Source: a virus. From it: a stretch of 33,117 nucleotides of DNA. Positions 1-6,670 of this stretch are shown here, in pieces. The notes under the pieces were generated by a model. The model did no database searches, was not told the DNA's origin, and was given only the letters and a program-made list of their open reading frames with translations. Every line of letters starts with the position of its first letter. Within the stretch, counting starts at the first letter, position 1. Location of the stretch: positions 1 through 33,117 of the IMG/VR virus record IMGVR_UViG_3300022746_000042. One strand, 5' to 3'. A program made the position numbers and the translations under genes.

Positions 1-260
1 AAGGCACCGAAGGCACCGAAGGCACCGAAGGCACCGAAGGCACCGAAGGCACCGAAGGCACCGAAGGCACCGAAGGCACCGAAGGCACCGAAGGCACCGA
101 AGGCACCGAAGGCACCGAAGGCACCGAAGCCACCGAAGGCACCGAAGGCACCGAAGGCACCGAAGGCACCGAAGGCACCGAAGGCACCGAAGGCACCGAA
201 GGCACCGAAGGCACCGAAGGCACCGAAGGCACCGAAGGCACCGAAGGCACCGAAGGCACT
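1..260 (+). repeat. 9-bp tandem repeat array (unit GAAGGCACC)
   Basis: About 29 head-to-tail copies of a 9-base unit run from the window edge to position 260. Only one internal substitution is visible (GGC to GCC near 129-131), and the last unit ends ACT. The array codes for Glu-Gly-Thr repeats. Near-perfect identity implies recent expansion or ongoing slippage, and copy number may be misassembled. Confidence 0.95.
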
Positions 261-290
261 GTGGCCGAGAACACATCATCTGAAAAATAA
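1..290 (+). CDS. C-terminal part of a Glu-Gly-Thr repeat protein (5' truncated)
   Basis: An open frame beginning before the window encodes about 28 uninterrupted Glu-Gly-Thr tripeptides. It then leaves the repeat with T-V-A-E-N-T-S-S-E-K and stops with TAA at 288-290. One unit is altered (Glu-Ala-Thr near 126-134). No start codon is in view, so the domain preceding the repeat is unknown. The stop lies 12 bases before the next gene, with a GGAATC-like ribosome site between them, so the two are probably cotranscribed. The repeat is highly acidic and low-complexity. I do not recognise a family and assign no function. The reading frame stays open through the whole array, and codon use is fixed because the DNA unit is a perfect multiple of three. 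Confidence 0.6.
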   Translation, partial: GTEGTEGTEGTEGTEGTEGTEGTEGTEGTEGTEGTEGTEGTEATEGTEGTEGTEGTEGTEGTEGTEGTEGTEGTEGTEGTEGTEGTVAENTSSEK

Positions 291-302
291 GGAATCCACA
301 TC

Positions 303-1241
303 ATGGCAAAAACAAACATCACTTCGCCCGTTGGCCGCATCGTTGACGGCAGCTTGTATGAACCCCAAACCACGGATGCTGAAGGCAAACCGTTGGTCAT
401 CAAGAATGGCCCTAATGCCGGTCAACCTCGTGTCAATTACTTTTTCGCTTTGGCAATCCCTAAGAACCCAGGCGAAACGCATTGGGCGCAAACAGCTTGG
501 GGTCAGCAAGTTTGGGGCGTTGGCAATCAGGCTTTTCCGAACATTGCGCAATCACCCGCGTTCGCCTGGAAGATTGAAGATGGCGATTCGCAGATTCCAA
601 ATAAGAAGGGTCGTAAGAATGCCGACCGCGAAGGCTACCCCGGCCACTGGATTTTGAAATTTTCGGGCGGTTTTGCTCCGAAGGTTTACCAACAAGAAGG
701 TGGCGGCTACGTGCAAGTGATGCAAAAAGATTTCTGCAAAGCTGGCTATTTTGCTGAAGTCGCATTCAGCGTTGAAGGCAACGGTTCCAGCAGTCAGCCC
801 GGCATTTATTTGAATCACAGCATGGTTTGTTTCCGTGCCTACGGTCAAGAAATCAGCTTCGGTCCCGATGTGGCCAGCGCCGGATTCGGTCAATCAGCAT
901 TGCCAGCCGGTGCCAGCATGACACCCCCTGCTGGTGCTATTCCCATGCCTCACGCGCCCATGATGCCACCAGTGGCACCGGCAATGCCTCACGCGCCCAT
1001 GATGCCACCAGTGGCACCGGCGATTCCTGTGACGCCTAACCCTGCATTCTTGCAAGTGCCCCCGCCAGCGGCACCAATGATGCCGCCAGCAGCACCAAAT
1101 GTGCCGGTCGTACCTGTGGCACCCCCAGCGGCTCCGGTTCGCCAAATGACGGCAGCGGCCAACGGTGTGGCATATGAAGCCTACATTGCACAAGGTTGGA
1201 CTGACGCATTGCTTGTTCAACACGGCATGATGATTGCCTAA
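303..1241 (+). CDS. Probable phage ssDNA-binding protein with Pro/Ala/Met-rich tail
   Basis: This 312-residue protein resembles the phage single-stranded DNA-binding group related to DUF2815. Residues 1-200 form a compact, aromatic-rich domain, consistent with an OB-fold, that ends in P-G-I-Y-L-N, then F-G-P-D. Residues about 205-280 are a low-complexity Pro/Ala/Met linker. The last 30 residues form a conserved-looking C-terminal segment (Q-G-W-T-D-A-L-L-V-Q-H-G). The expected role is coating ssDNA during replication, in keeping with the polymerase two genes downstream. The linker contains a duplicated 39-bp segment. ATG 303 follows the previous stop by 12 bases, and a terminator hairpin follows the stop. 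The family call rests on overall pattern rather than catalytic residues, so it is moderate. Confidence 0.6.
   Translation: MAKTNITSPVGRIVDGSLYEPQTTDAEGKPLVIKNGPNAGQPRVNYFFALAIPKNPGETHWAQTAWGQQVWGVGNQAFPNIAQSPAFAWKIEDGDSQIPNKKGRKNADREGYPGHWILKFSGGFAPKVYQQEGGGYVQVMQKDFCKAGYFAEVAFSVEGNGSSSQPGIYLNHSMVCFRAYGQEISFGPDVASAGFGQSALPAGASMTPPAGAIPMPHAPMMPPVAPAMPHAPMMPPVAPAIPVTPNPAFLQVPPPAAPMMPPAAPNVPVVPVAPPAAPVRQMTAAANGVAYEAYIAQGWTDALLVQHGMMIA
945..1022 (+). repeat. 39-bp direct duplication inside the ssDNA-binding gene
   Basis: Positions 945-983 and 984-1022 are two adjacent copies of the same 39-base segment, differing only at the edges. They encode M-P-H-A-P-M-M-P-P-V-A-P-A twice. The length is a multiple of three, so the frame is kept and only the linker is lengthened. 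Confidence 0.9.
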
Positions 1242-1248
1242 CGCAACC

Positions 1249-1275
1249 CCCGGCCCTTCGGGGCTGGGTTTACTT
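1249..1275 (+). terminator. Rho-independent terminator with TTCG loop
   Basis: Eight bases (1249-1256, CCCGGCCC) pair with 1261-1268 (GGGCTGGG) with one G-U pair around a TTCG tetraloop, followed by TTTACTTTT. It sits 8 bases after the stop of the ssDNA-binding gene. The downstream gene could be expressed by read-through or from its own weak promoter. Confidence 0.75.
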
Positions 1276-1289
1276 TTGGGGAATTAAAA

Positions 1290-1685
1290 ATGAAACTGAA
1301 CGACGACAAATTGGCCGCGCAATGCGGCGTTGAACTTGTGCGAATCTGTCATGGCGCTAGTGTGGCCGCCGGATGGTGGACCGACTTGGAAACCGGCGCA
1401 CCCATCATCGAACGCCCGCACGTTGTCGGTGAAAAACTCATGTTGGTGGTGTCGGAAATCGCTGAAGGCATGGAAGGTCACCGCAAGAATTTGAATGACG
1501 ACAAATTGCCCCACCGCCCCATGATTGAAGTCGAACTTGCCGACGCTGTTATCCGCATTGCAGATTTGGCCGGTGCGTTGAATCTTGACCTCGGTGGGGC
1601 CATCGCTGAAAAGTTGGCATTCAATGCGAATCGACCTGATCACAAACTTGAAAACCGTCGCGGTGAACACGGCAAAAAGTATTGA
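1290..1685 (+). CDS. MazG-like nucleotide pyrophosphohydrolase
   Basis: This 131-residue protein has the arrangement of phage MazG-like all-alpha NTP pyrophosphohydrolases. An E-K-L-M-L-V-V-S-E-I-A-E-G-M-E-G helix (about residues 49-64) carries the first acidic metal ligands. R-P-M-I-E-V-E-L-A-D-A-V-I-R-I (about 74-88) carries the second E-x-x-D set. The tail N-R-P-D-H-K-L-E-N-R is typical of the phage members. Such enzymes hydrolyse NTPs or dNTPs to monophosphates, and in phages they are thought to adjust nucleotide or alarmone pools during replication. ATG 1290 has a GGGGAA ribosome site 7 bases upstream. The gene lies between the ssDNA-binding gene and the polymerase, which supports a replication-support role. 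Confidence 0.75.
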   Translation: MKLNDDKLAAQCGVELVRICHGASVAAGWWTDLETGAPIIERPHVVGEKLMLVVSEIAEGMEGHRKNLNDDKLPHRPMIEVELADAVIRIADLAGALNLDLGGAIAEKLAFNANRPDHKLENRRGEHGKKY

Positions 1686-1692
1686 TAACAAA

Positions 1693-1881
1693 ATGAACAT
1701 TACGCGCATCAGAGCTTTAAGCGAATTGCCAAACACTGTGGATTTTGAATTCGTTGGCATTCGCAAAGACGGCACGCATGCCGAATGCTATGTTAAGAAG
1801 AACGCTCAAACTGGCACTTATGAAATTGCCGGTGATGCTAAATTTGAAAACTTGCTCGGCTGGATTCCTGCATGCAAATAG
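1693..1881 (+). CDS. Small hypothetical protein overlapping the polymerase start
   Basis: This is a 62-residue frame from ATG 1693 to a TAG stop at 1879-1881. It overlaps the start of the DNA polymerase gene by 10 bases, a typical translational coupling arrangement. The protein is mixed alpha/beta by composition, begins M-N-I-T-R-I-R-A-L, and has a region rich in charged and aromatic residues (D-F-E-F-V-G-I-R-K-D). I see no membrane segment or metal site and do not recognise a family. Longer in-frame starts at 1585 would lie inside the MazG-like gene and lack a ribosome site. The overlap with the polymerase is the main reason for believing it is a gene. Confidence 0.55.
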   Translation: MNITRIRALSELPNTVDFEFVGIRKDGTHAECYVKKNAQTGTYEIAGDAKFENLLGWIPACK

Positions 1882-3896
1882 CACCACCGCCCCCACCGCC
1901 CCCAGACCGCCGCCCCGTGGCTTTTTACGACACTGAATGTTTCCCAAACTACTGGTTGTTGAAATTCAGGCCACGGGGCGCACAGGTTTACAGCTTCAGA
2001 CTTCGGGCCGGTCAGTCCTTCACGCCAGTTGAATCCGCCCGCATCTGCCTGTTGTTTGACGCATTTTGCGCGGTCAGTTTCAACGGCAATTATTACGACG
2101 TGCCCATGATGGCGGCCGCACTGTCGGGCTACACGGCTGAACAATTGAAATGGTTGAACGACCGCATCATTGTGGAAAAGGCGAAGCCGTGGGAATTGGG
2201 TTTGCCCGAATGGAAGCCGTCGGACCATATCGACATTATGGAAGTCGCACCGGGGGCTGGGAGCCAAAAGCAATATGCCGGTCGCATCCATTACAAGACC
2301 ATGCGCGATTTGCCCTATGACCCCAGCCACTATGTGACCGAATCTGAAATTGTGGAAGTGGACAGTTATTGTGAAAACGACCTTGGCGTCCTTGAAGCCC
2401 TGTTTGATGCCCTAGCCCCGCAAATCCGCCAGCGGGAACACGTTGGCAAGAAATACGGGCTGGACCTTCGCAGCAAGTCCGATGCGCAAATGGCTGAAGC
2501 GGTGTTGAAGCATCGATGTGAACAGGCCACGGGGCGGCGCATCTTCAAACCTGAAATTGATTGGAATTTGAAATTTCGGTATAAGGTGCCGACGTTTATT
2601 TCCTATGCGACGCCCCAATTGCAACGGGCGCTTGAGTTGGTGCAACAGTCCGTTTTTCAACTTGGCATCAATGGCACGATCGTTATGCCGCCACAGCTTG
2701 ACGGGCTGGAAATTGTCATCGGTCAGTCGACCTACAAAATGGGCATTGGGGGATTGCACTCTCAAGAGAAAAAGTTGGTCGCGGTCAGCAACGCCACGCA
2801 TCAAATACGGATGCCGGACGTTGCCAGCTATTACCCAAATTTAATGCTGAATTCCGGCGAGTTCCCACCGGCGCTGGGGCCGGAATTTTTAAGCGAATTC
2901 GGGGAAATTAAAGACGCCCGTTTGCTTGCCAAAGCCCTCGCCAAGAAGCTGAAAAAGGAAGGCTTTGAAGGGACCGTGGAGTATGAAGACGCCACGACAG
3001 AAGACGGCGGCGGCAAGATTATGATCAACGGGACTTTCGGCAAGACCGGCAGCCATTACAGCATTTTGTTTGCGCCGACCATGTTGATTCAAACAACGGT
3101 GACGGGCCAATTGTCACTTTTGATGCTGATTGAATGGCACGAACTTTACGACATACCCGTTATCTCGGCCAACACTGACGGCATTGTGATCAACTGCCCG
3201 CGTGACAAGTTGCATATCTCTGAAGCCCTGATTGCCGAATGGGAAAAGCGCACCGGCTTGGAAATGGAAACTGACGATTACCTAGCGATCTACGCGCGGG
3301 ACGTGAACAATTATTTTGCGATCAAGACGCCCGATGATGTGAAGCGCAAAGGGGAGTACGGCAAGGGCGGATTGGTCGAAAAGAAAAACCCTGACGTCGA
3401 GATTTGCGCAGATGCCGCGGCCGAATTCTTGGCAAAGGGTGTCCCTGTGCTTTACACCATTGCCGCATGCCGTGACATTCGCAAATTCGTGACCATCCAA
3501 AAGGTCAACGGTGGCGGCGTGAAGATGTGGGGCGAAGGGCCGCGCAAAGGTGCATTGGTGCGCGACATGGTCGGCGTGCTGGCGGCGAGTGGCTGGGTTA
3601 AAGATGGACGCCAATGGCGACGTGGTGACACGCTGGCATCAGCGGCCACAGCCTATGCCGCATGTTTTGAGCAACAAACCCCCGAATATTTGGGCAAAGT
3701 GGTGCGGTGGTATTACAGCACCCAAGCACCTGGCCCCATTGTGTACGCCAGCAACGGCAATACAGTGAGCCTTTCCTATGGTGCGCGGCCATGCATGAAT
3801 CTGCCTGAACAATTCCCCGATGACATTGATTATTCATGGTACGTCAGCAAGGCCGAATCCATGCTGAAAGACGTCGGTTTTTATGTGTTGACATAG
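1872..3896 (+). CDS. Family B DNA polymerase with 3'-5' exonuclease domain
   Basis: This 674-residue protein carries both domains of a family B replicative polymerase. The N-terminal exonuclease shows Exo I at D20-T-E22, Exo II at N-G-N-Y-Y-D76, and Exo III as Y166-C-E-N-D170. The polymerase shows motif A at D316-V-A-S-Y-Y-P, motif B at K382-I-M-I-N386-G-T-F-G, and motif C at A-N434-T-D436-G. Motif C has Asn where most family members have the first Asp of D-T-D, but the second, catalytic Asp is present. At 674 residues it is short for family B. A run of seven prolines follows residue 4. It presumably copies the phage genome, with the nearby ssDNA-binding protein and the sliding-clamp-like protein as partners. 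Its last codons contain the -35 box of the next promoter. Confidence 0.88.
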   Translation: MQIAPPPPPPPDRRPVAFYDTECFPNYWLLKFRPRGAQVYSFRLRAGQSFTPVESARICLLFDAFCAVSFNGNYYDVPMMAAALSGYTAEQLKWLNDRIIVEKAKPWELGLPEWKPSDHIDIMEVAPGAGSQKQYAGRIHYKTMRDLPYDPSHYVTESEIVEVDSYCENDLGVLEALFDALAPQIRQREHVGKKYGLDLRSKSDAQMAEAVLKHRCEQATGRRIFKPEIDWNLKFRYKVPTFISYATPQLQRALELVQQSVFQLGINGTIVMPPQLDGLEIVIGQSTYKMGIGGLHSQEKKLVAVSNATHQIRMPDVASYYPNLMLNSGEFPPALGPEFLSEFGEIKDARLLAKALAKKLKKEGFEGTVEYEDATTEDGGGKIMINGTFGKTGSHYSILFAPTMLIQTTVTGQLSLLMLIEWHELYDIPVISANTDGIVINCPRDKLHISEALIAEWEKRTGLEMETDDYLAIYARDVNNYFAIKTPDDVKRKGEYGKGGLVEKKNPDVEICADAAAEFLAKGVPVLYTIAACRDIRKFVTIQKVNGGGVKMWGEGPRKGALVRDMVGVLAASGWVKDGRQWRRGDTLASAATAYAACFEQQTPEYLGKVVRWYYSTQAPGPIVYASNGNTVSLSYGARPCMNLPEQFPDDIDYSWYVSKAESMLKDVGFYVLT

Positions 3897-3917
3897 ATAA
3901 ATTATTTATCGTATACT
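3888..3917 (+). promoter_or_regulatory. Strong sigma70-type promoter with palindromic operator in the spacer
   Basis: TTGACA (3888-3893, six of six) and TATACT (3912-3917, five of six) are 18 bases apart. They overlap the end of the polymerase gene and lie upstream of the small-gene cluster. The spacer holds a perfect 15-base palindrome, GATAAAT-T-ATTTATC (3896-3910), exactly where a repressor or activator would compete with RNA polymerase. Confidence 0.65.
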
Positions 3918-3949
3918 TAGGCCATCAACAACCAAACGGAGAAAACAGC

Positions 3950-4069
3950 ATGCACACAAACAAAGAGCCAACGTTGCTCATAGTGGTGGCCTACATCGTC
4001 ACATTCGGCCTTCTATGCACAGGGCTTGTCGGCCTCGGTCTTGCCTACTTCGATTGTTTGATCAAGTAA
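3950..4069 (+). CDS. Small single-pass membrane protein
   Basis: ATG 3950 opens a 39-residue frame. A short polar N-terminus (M-H-T-N-K-E-P) is followed by one hydrophobic span of about 25 residues (L-L-I-V-V-A-Y-I-V-T-F-G-L-L and onward) and a short tail ending L-I-K. It is the first gene after the promoter, with an ACGGAGAAAACAGC ribosome-site leader that recurs almost unchanged before the next gene. No family is recognised. A membrane-acting early protein is a fair guess from the span alone. Confidence 0.6.
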   Translation: MHTNKEPTLLIVVAYIVTFGLLCTGLVGLGLAYFDCLIK

Positions 4070-4086
4070 CCCACGGAGAAAACAGC

Positions 4087-4218
4087 ATGAAATTTTTTAT
4101 TGTCAAAGTCGGTAATCTGACTTACCGCGATTTGCAACCGTCAAGCATTGATGCTGTGATTCATGCCATCGAGCGTTTCCCAAATGCACGCCGCATCAGC
4201 GCCAGGCCTTGCGTATGA
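4087..4218 (+). CDS. Small hypothetical protein
   Basis: This is a 43-residue frame starting at ATG 4087. The start is supported by the same leader (ACGGAGAAAACAGC then ATG) as the preceding gene. It is basic and mixed in composition (M-K-F-F-I-V-K-V-G-N-L-T-Y-R-D), with I-D-A-V-I-H-A-I-E-R-F-P in a likely helix. It looks like a short phage accessory protein that adapts host functions, but no family is recognised. Its TGA overlaps the ATG of the next gene in a 4-base ATGA, suggesting coupled translation. Confidence 0.55.
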   Translation: MKFFIVKVGNLTYRDLQPSSIDAVIHAIERFPNARRISARPCV

Positions 4219-4391
4219 CAAACGAAATTCGCTTTGTCAAATTGACGCCTACGGGTGAATTCCATCAGGGTATTGAGCTTATGTTGGCCTCTGACGTCAC
4301 CGAAGATATCAAAGCCCTTTTGATTGCCAACATGCTGACGCCGGAAATGTTTGGCAACACCCACATCCAAGAAAACCAAGCCGTTCAATGA
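4215..4391 (+). CDS. Small hypothetical protein
   Basis: This is a 58-residue frame from ATG 4215, coupled by ATGA to the gene before. An in-frame TTG at 4209 would add two residues, but the ATG is preferred. The sequence (M-T-N-E-I-R-F-V-K-L-T-P-T-G-E-F) suggests a beta-rich start followed by a helix (D-I-K-A-L-L-I-A-N-M-L). No motif, signal or membrane segment is seen, and no function can be assigned. Confidence 0.55.
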   Translation: MTNEIRFVKLTPTGEFHQGIELMLASDVTEDIKALLIANMLTPEMFGNTHIQENQAVQ

Positions 4392-4400
4392 AAGTCAATC

Positions 4401-4676
4401 ATGGAATATTTTGAAGACGCGTTTGCCCAGCTTACGCCGAGACAACGAGCATGCAAGTTCGTTCAAAGCGGCTGCAATGCCCCTGAAAGTGAATGTCTAG
4501 GGGTATGCATGACGCACGTCGGAAGACGCTACAAAGGTCACAAGATTGCCGAAATTTCGTATCGCGCATTTGTGGTTTTGCTTGATGAAGGTTCAACGGT
4601 TTTGTTGGCCACCATTGCCGAGCAAAAACAGTTCGCACTTGATGTGATTGAAGGGAAATACGATGCCAGCGCGTGA
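4401..4676 (+). CDS. Hypothetical Cys-containing protein
   Basis: This 91-residue protein starts at ATG 4401, nine bases after the previous stop. It contains four cysteines (A-C-K-F, S-G-C-N, E-C-L, V-C-M) between residues about 17 and 36, with nearby histidines. The spacing is irregular, so a small zinc site is possible but unproven. The C-terminal half is helical and aliphatic (F-V-V-L-L-D-E-G, T-V-L-L-A-T-I-A). It overlaps the start of the next small gene by 14 bases. No family is recognised. Confidence 0.55.
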   Translation: MEYFEDAFAQLTPRQRACKFVQSGCNAPESECLGVCMTHVGRRYKGHKIAEISYRAFVVLLDEGSTVLLATIAEQKQFALDVIEGKYDASA

Positions 4677-4818
4677 ATCAGCAGCAATGGCGAGAGCCCG
4701 AAAGCTAATCATTGAAAAGGGACTGACCGCCTATGCGGCCGCGCAAAAGGTCGGTATCTCACGTTCAGCCATCTACATGGCCCCTTGGTACAGAAAATGG
4801 AAAGGTGAGCAAAAATGA
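4663..4818 (+). CDS. Mini helix-turn-helix protein
   Basis: ATG 4663 opens a 51-residue frame. Its core (G-L-T-A-Y-A-A-A-Q-K-V-G-I-S-R-S-A-I-Y) fits a helix-turn-helix of the kind in transposase and Fis-like DNA-binding heads: A-A-x-x-V-G-I-S-R-S is the turn and recognition helix. The N-terminus is basic. It overlaps its upstream neighbour by 14 bases and ends in an ATGA overlap with the next gene. It could be a small DNA-binding regulator, possibly acting on the palindrome at 3896-3910, but that link is only inference. Confidence 0.6.
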   Translation: MPARESAAMARARKLIIEKGLTAYAAAQKVGISRSAIYMAPWYRKWKGEQK

Positions 4819-5129
4819 GAAAGTCAACGCAATGCCAATCCCGCCAATATGGCGACCAAATCATTTGTGCAGCATGCGGGCTAAATTGGGACGTTAATGA
4901 TCCTGAACCACCTGCATGTGGCAATGTTGATCAACGCACCAAACAAGCGAAGGCGGTTGCGAAATTTGAAACGCCAATTCAAAAAAAAACGCCATGGCGA
5001 ATGCCTTATGCACTGCCAGTTGATGTGGCTCAAGAAATGGCAAAAGTATTTCGCGCCAATTGTGCCGCCGATGATGTTCACGGTATGCAAGCCGCCTACC
5101 GACTTTTTCTAGACAGGATGACAACATGA
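4815..5129 (+). CDS. Zinc-ribbon-containing hypothetical phage protein
   Basis: This 104-residue protein has an N-terminal cysteine cluster: C7, C18-A-A-C21 and C35, the last following the phrase W-D-V-N-D-P-E-P-P. It is likely a small zinc ribbon. The C-terminal half (about residues 60-104) is helical with M-A-K-V-F-R-A-N. The N-terminal phrase looks like a widespread phage protein of unknown role, but I cannot name the family. The start at 4815 overlaps the previous stop (ATGA). The stop overlaps the next ATG in the same way, placing it in a tightly coupled run. Confidence 0.6.
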   Translation: MRKSTQCQSRQYGDQIICAACGLNWDVNDPEPPACGNVDQRTKQAKAVAKFETPIQKKTPWRMPYALPVDVAQEMAKVFRANCAADDVHGMQAAYRLFLDRMTT

Positions 5130-5296
5130 AAACCACCGTCACACTGATTGTTTTTTTTGTGGCCGTTTTGGCCTATTTCACACAAGTTGATTTTGAAGCG
5201 ATGCGGAGTGAAAGCGACCTTTACTGCGAAATGGTGAAAGTTGGTCGCTGGCCTGACTACGAAAAGCGTTTCAACACTGACTGTGTAAATCGATAA
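5126..5296 (+). CDS. Small secreted or membrane-anchored phage protein
   Basis: This 56-residue frame starts with a basic residue and a hydrophobic stretch (V-T-L-I-V-F-F-V-A-V-L-A-Y-F), which is a signal anchor. A polar tail follows with C34 and C53 and the phrase M-V-K-V-G-R-W-P-D-Y-E-K. The tail would face the periplasm, where the two cysteines could pair. Short anchored proteins of this layout are common in phage early regions, where some modify the host envelope. That role is inference here. The start overlaps the upstream stop by ATGA. Confidence 0.6.
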   Translation: MKTTVTLIVFFVAVLAYFTQVDFEAMRSESDLYCEMVKVGRWPDYEKRFNTDCVNR

Positions 5297-5310
5297 AAGG
5301 AGATGACCAA

Positions 5311-5682
5311 ATGAACATTTTTGGAATGATTGTGCATGTCGTTTTCGCGTTCGTCTTTTTTAAATTTTTTGATGCTGTGGCCACATCGATGTTGAATAGA
5401 TGGGTTGTCCCTTTATTTGAATATGGTGGGGCTAACGACAAGAGGTTGCGAAACGGGCCGGTGGCGTTCTATATCCGTGAAAAAGATGCGGTCACTATGG
5501 ATGCTGAATGGGCCGAGCGATATCCTGATATGTGCGAACCTCTCTATCTTTCACCGCATCGTGCGCGGCTCACTTATGACGAAATCGTAAGCATGGATTA
5601 CCGAGGGACTCTCGATGAACACATACGTTGCGTTCGGATGACAGAAGCTGCCCATTGCATCAAGAGGTGGTCCCATGGCTAG
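5311..5682 (+). CDS. Hypothetical protein with N-terminal membrane segment
   Basis: This 123-residue protein has a good AAAGGAG ribosome site upstream of ATG 5311. Residues 3-20 are strongly hydrophobic (I-F-G-M-I-V-H-V-V-F-A-F-V-F-F) and should cross or anchor in the membrane. The rest is soluble and charged, with the phrase P-V-A-F-Y-I-R-E-K-D-A-V-T-M and two cysteines near the C-terminus. I recognise no enzyme motif. It overlaps the start of the next gene by 8 bases. Confidence 0.55.
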   Translation: MNIFGMIVHVVFAFVFFKFFDAVATSMLNRWVVPLFEYGGANDKRLRNGPVAFYIREKDAVTMDAEWAERYPDMCEPLYLSPHRARLTYDEIVSMDYRGTLDEHIRCVRMTEAAHCIKRWSHG

Positions 5683-5857
5683 AGTAAATCAACGCGGGGA
5701 TGAAGTGTTTGAAGAGATGTTGGGCGAGTGGTCAACACTCACGCCGGATGAATTGCAAACGATCTTGTTTGGCATGCTTGACCATTTGAATCTCGTTGCC
5801 ATAAAAACCAATGCCACGAAGCATGGGGACACCCAAATAGAGATCAAGGCGTCCTAA
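5675..5857 (+). CDS. Small acidic hypothetical protein, last of the plus-strand cluster
   Basis: This is a 60-residue frame from ATG 5675 overlapping the previous gene by 8 bases. It is helical in composition (V-F-E-E-M-L-G-E-W, L-Q-T-I-L-F-G-M-L-D-H-L). It is the last plus-strand gene. Its final 14 bases overlap the 3' end of the oppositely transcribed Rz gene, so early and late transcripts converge here. No family is recognised. Confidence 0.5.
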   Translation: MARVNQRGDEVFEEMLGEWSTLTPDELQTILFGMLDHLNLVAIKTNATKHGDTQIEIKAS

Positions 5858-5871
5858 GTCTCAATTGATCT
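5841..5871. terminator. Possible bidirectional hairpin at the early/late convergence
   Basis: AGATCAA (5841-5847) is complementary to TTGATCT (5865-5871) with a 17-base loop, at the meeting point of the two opposing operons. It lacks a strong T-tract and GC-rich stem, so a terminator function is weakly supported. Confidence 0.3.
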
Positions 5872-6257
5872 TGACAGGCGTCTAGTTGGGCTTGGTGCTT
5901 GTCGATTGCGTCGCGTAGGGCGAAATAAGCGCGTCTAGCAGGCTCCGCAAGTTCGGCCCCTTCTCCAGTATCCACGCTGGCGCTGGGGGCTGTTGTGGGG
6001 CAGATTGTGTGGATGCGCAGCCCACAAGTGCCAGTGCGCAAGCAATCACGAAGACGATTTGTTTCATTTTGGGATTTCTCCAATTTGGCCAAGTTCTCAT
6101 CATTGGTGGCAGCAAGCCCGTCAGTCAGGCGTATGGTGGCTTTAGCGGCCCCCAATCGCTCCGCTTGGGCCTTGGCATCAAGTCGCCAGCCATTGACCAT
6201 CCAGCCACCGCCAAAGCCCAAAGCCAAGGCAATCAGACTTGCGTAGACCTTATTCAT
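5844..6257 (-). CDS. Rz: Rz-like inner-membrane spanin
   Basis: This 137-residue protein has an N-terminal membrane anchor (Y-A-S-L-I-A-L-A-L-G-F-G-G-G-W-M-V) followed by a long helical periplasmic region (about residues 27-70, A-K-L-E-K-S-Q-N-E-T-N-R-L-R-D). This is the layout of i-spanins. Spanins link inner and outer membranes and fuse them in the last step of lysis of Gram-negative hosts. The decisive evidence is that a lipoprotein gene is embedded in another frame inside it, as in lambda Rz/Rz1. The start at 6257 overlaps the stop of the DUF5675-type gene by ATGA. It is the terminal gene of the late minus-strand unit. Confidence 0.85.
   Translation of the reverse strand: MNKVYASLIALALGFGGGWMVNGWRLDAKAQAERLGAAKATIRLTDGLAATNDENLAKLEKSQNETNRLRDCLRTGTCGLRIHTICPTTAPSASVDTGEGAELAEPARRAYFALRDAIDKHQAQLDACQDQLRLRTP
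5882..6067 (-). CDS. Rz1: Rz1-like outer-membrane lipoprotein spanin, embedded in Rz
   Basis: ATG 6067 in the +1-shifted frame inside Rz encodes 61 residues: M-K-Q-I-V-F-V-I-A-C-A-L-A-L-V-G-C. This is a lipoprotein signal peptide with lipobox L-V-G-C, so Cys17 would be lipidated. The mature part is proline-rich (Q-Q-P-P-A-P-A-W) as in other o-spanins. A longer frame upstream (to 6115) would bury the signal peptide, so the internal ATG is chosen. It would pair with the Rz product across the periplasm. Confidence 0.88.
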   Translation of the reverse strand: MKQIVFVIACALALVGCASTQSAPQQPPAPAWILEKGPNLRSLLDALISPYATQSTSTKPN

Positions 6258-6670
6258 ACGATTGTCAACTCACAGCCATCGGGGGCCGCTTCAATTGCCG
6301 CCATAAGCTTTTCGAATGCCACGCGCGACCCGCCCACAAAGTCTGATGTGCCATCCCATGTGCTGCCCACAATAATGCAGCCTTCGGTGTCTTTGGATGT
6401 GTTGCCAGTGTGAATGCGAACACCTTCAAAGCCTTCAACACCAATGAGCAATGGCAATGGCTTTTTGAAACGATTGGACATGGTGATTTGCACGGGATAT
6501 GTACCCACAGGTATCGCAGTCACACCAGGTATTTTCCACGCCGCCACGGGTTCACCTGCAATTTGACGCACGGTGTCTTCGATGGTGAGCCCCAAAAATT
6601 CGCCATCAATAACCAGTTCACCCACTGTGCAAGTGGGCAAGAAGTGTTTGCGTGTGATTTCGATTTTCAT
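6254..6670 (-). CDS. DUF5675-type protein, putative endolysin
   Basis: This 138-residue protein matches the DUF5675 pattern. A beta-rich N-terminus (T-V-G-E-L-V-I-D-G-E-F-L-G-L-T-I-E-D) is followed by I-P-V-G-T-Y-P-V and the motif G-V-R-I-H87-T-G-N, then D94 and G-C98-I. The H-x-G-N plus G-C pairing resembles the His and Cys of L,D-transpeptidase (YkuD) folds, so a peptidoglycan-directed activity is likely. It has no signal peptide. It sits between the holin-like genes and the spanins, where the endolysin is expected, and no other cell-wall hydrolase is in the lysis block. ATGA overlaps join it to both neighbours. The endolysin role is inference from position and motif. Confidence 0.65.
   Translation of the reverse strand: MKIEITRKHFLPTCTVGELVIDGEFLGLTIEDTVRQIAGEPVAAWKIPGVTAIPVGTYPVQITMSNRFKKPLPLLIGVEGFEGVRIHTGNTSKDTEGCIIVGSTWDGTSDFVGGSRVAFEKLMAAIEAAPDGCELTIV

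Noticed and set aside
1-260. CRISPR array
   Set aside because: Units are 9 bases without spacers and code for a continuous peptide repeat.
894-1223. Cys/His/Trp-rich minus-strand frame opposite the ssDNA-binding gene
   Set aside because: Its odd composition is the antisense image of the Pro/Ala/Met codons, and there is no ribosome site.
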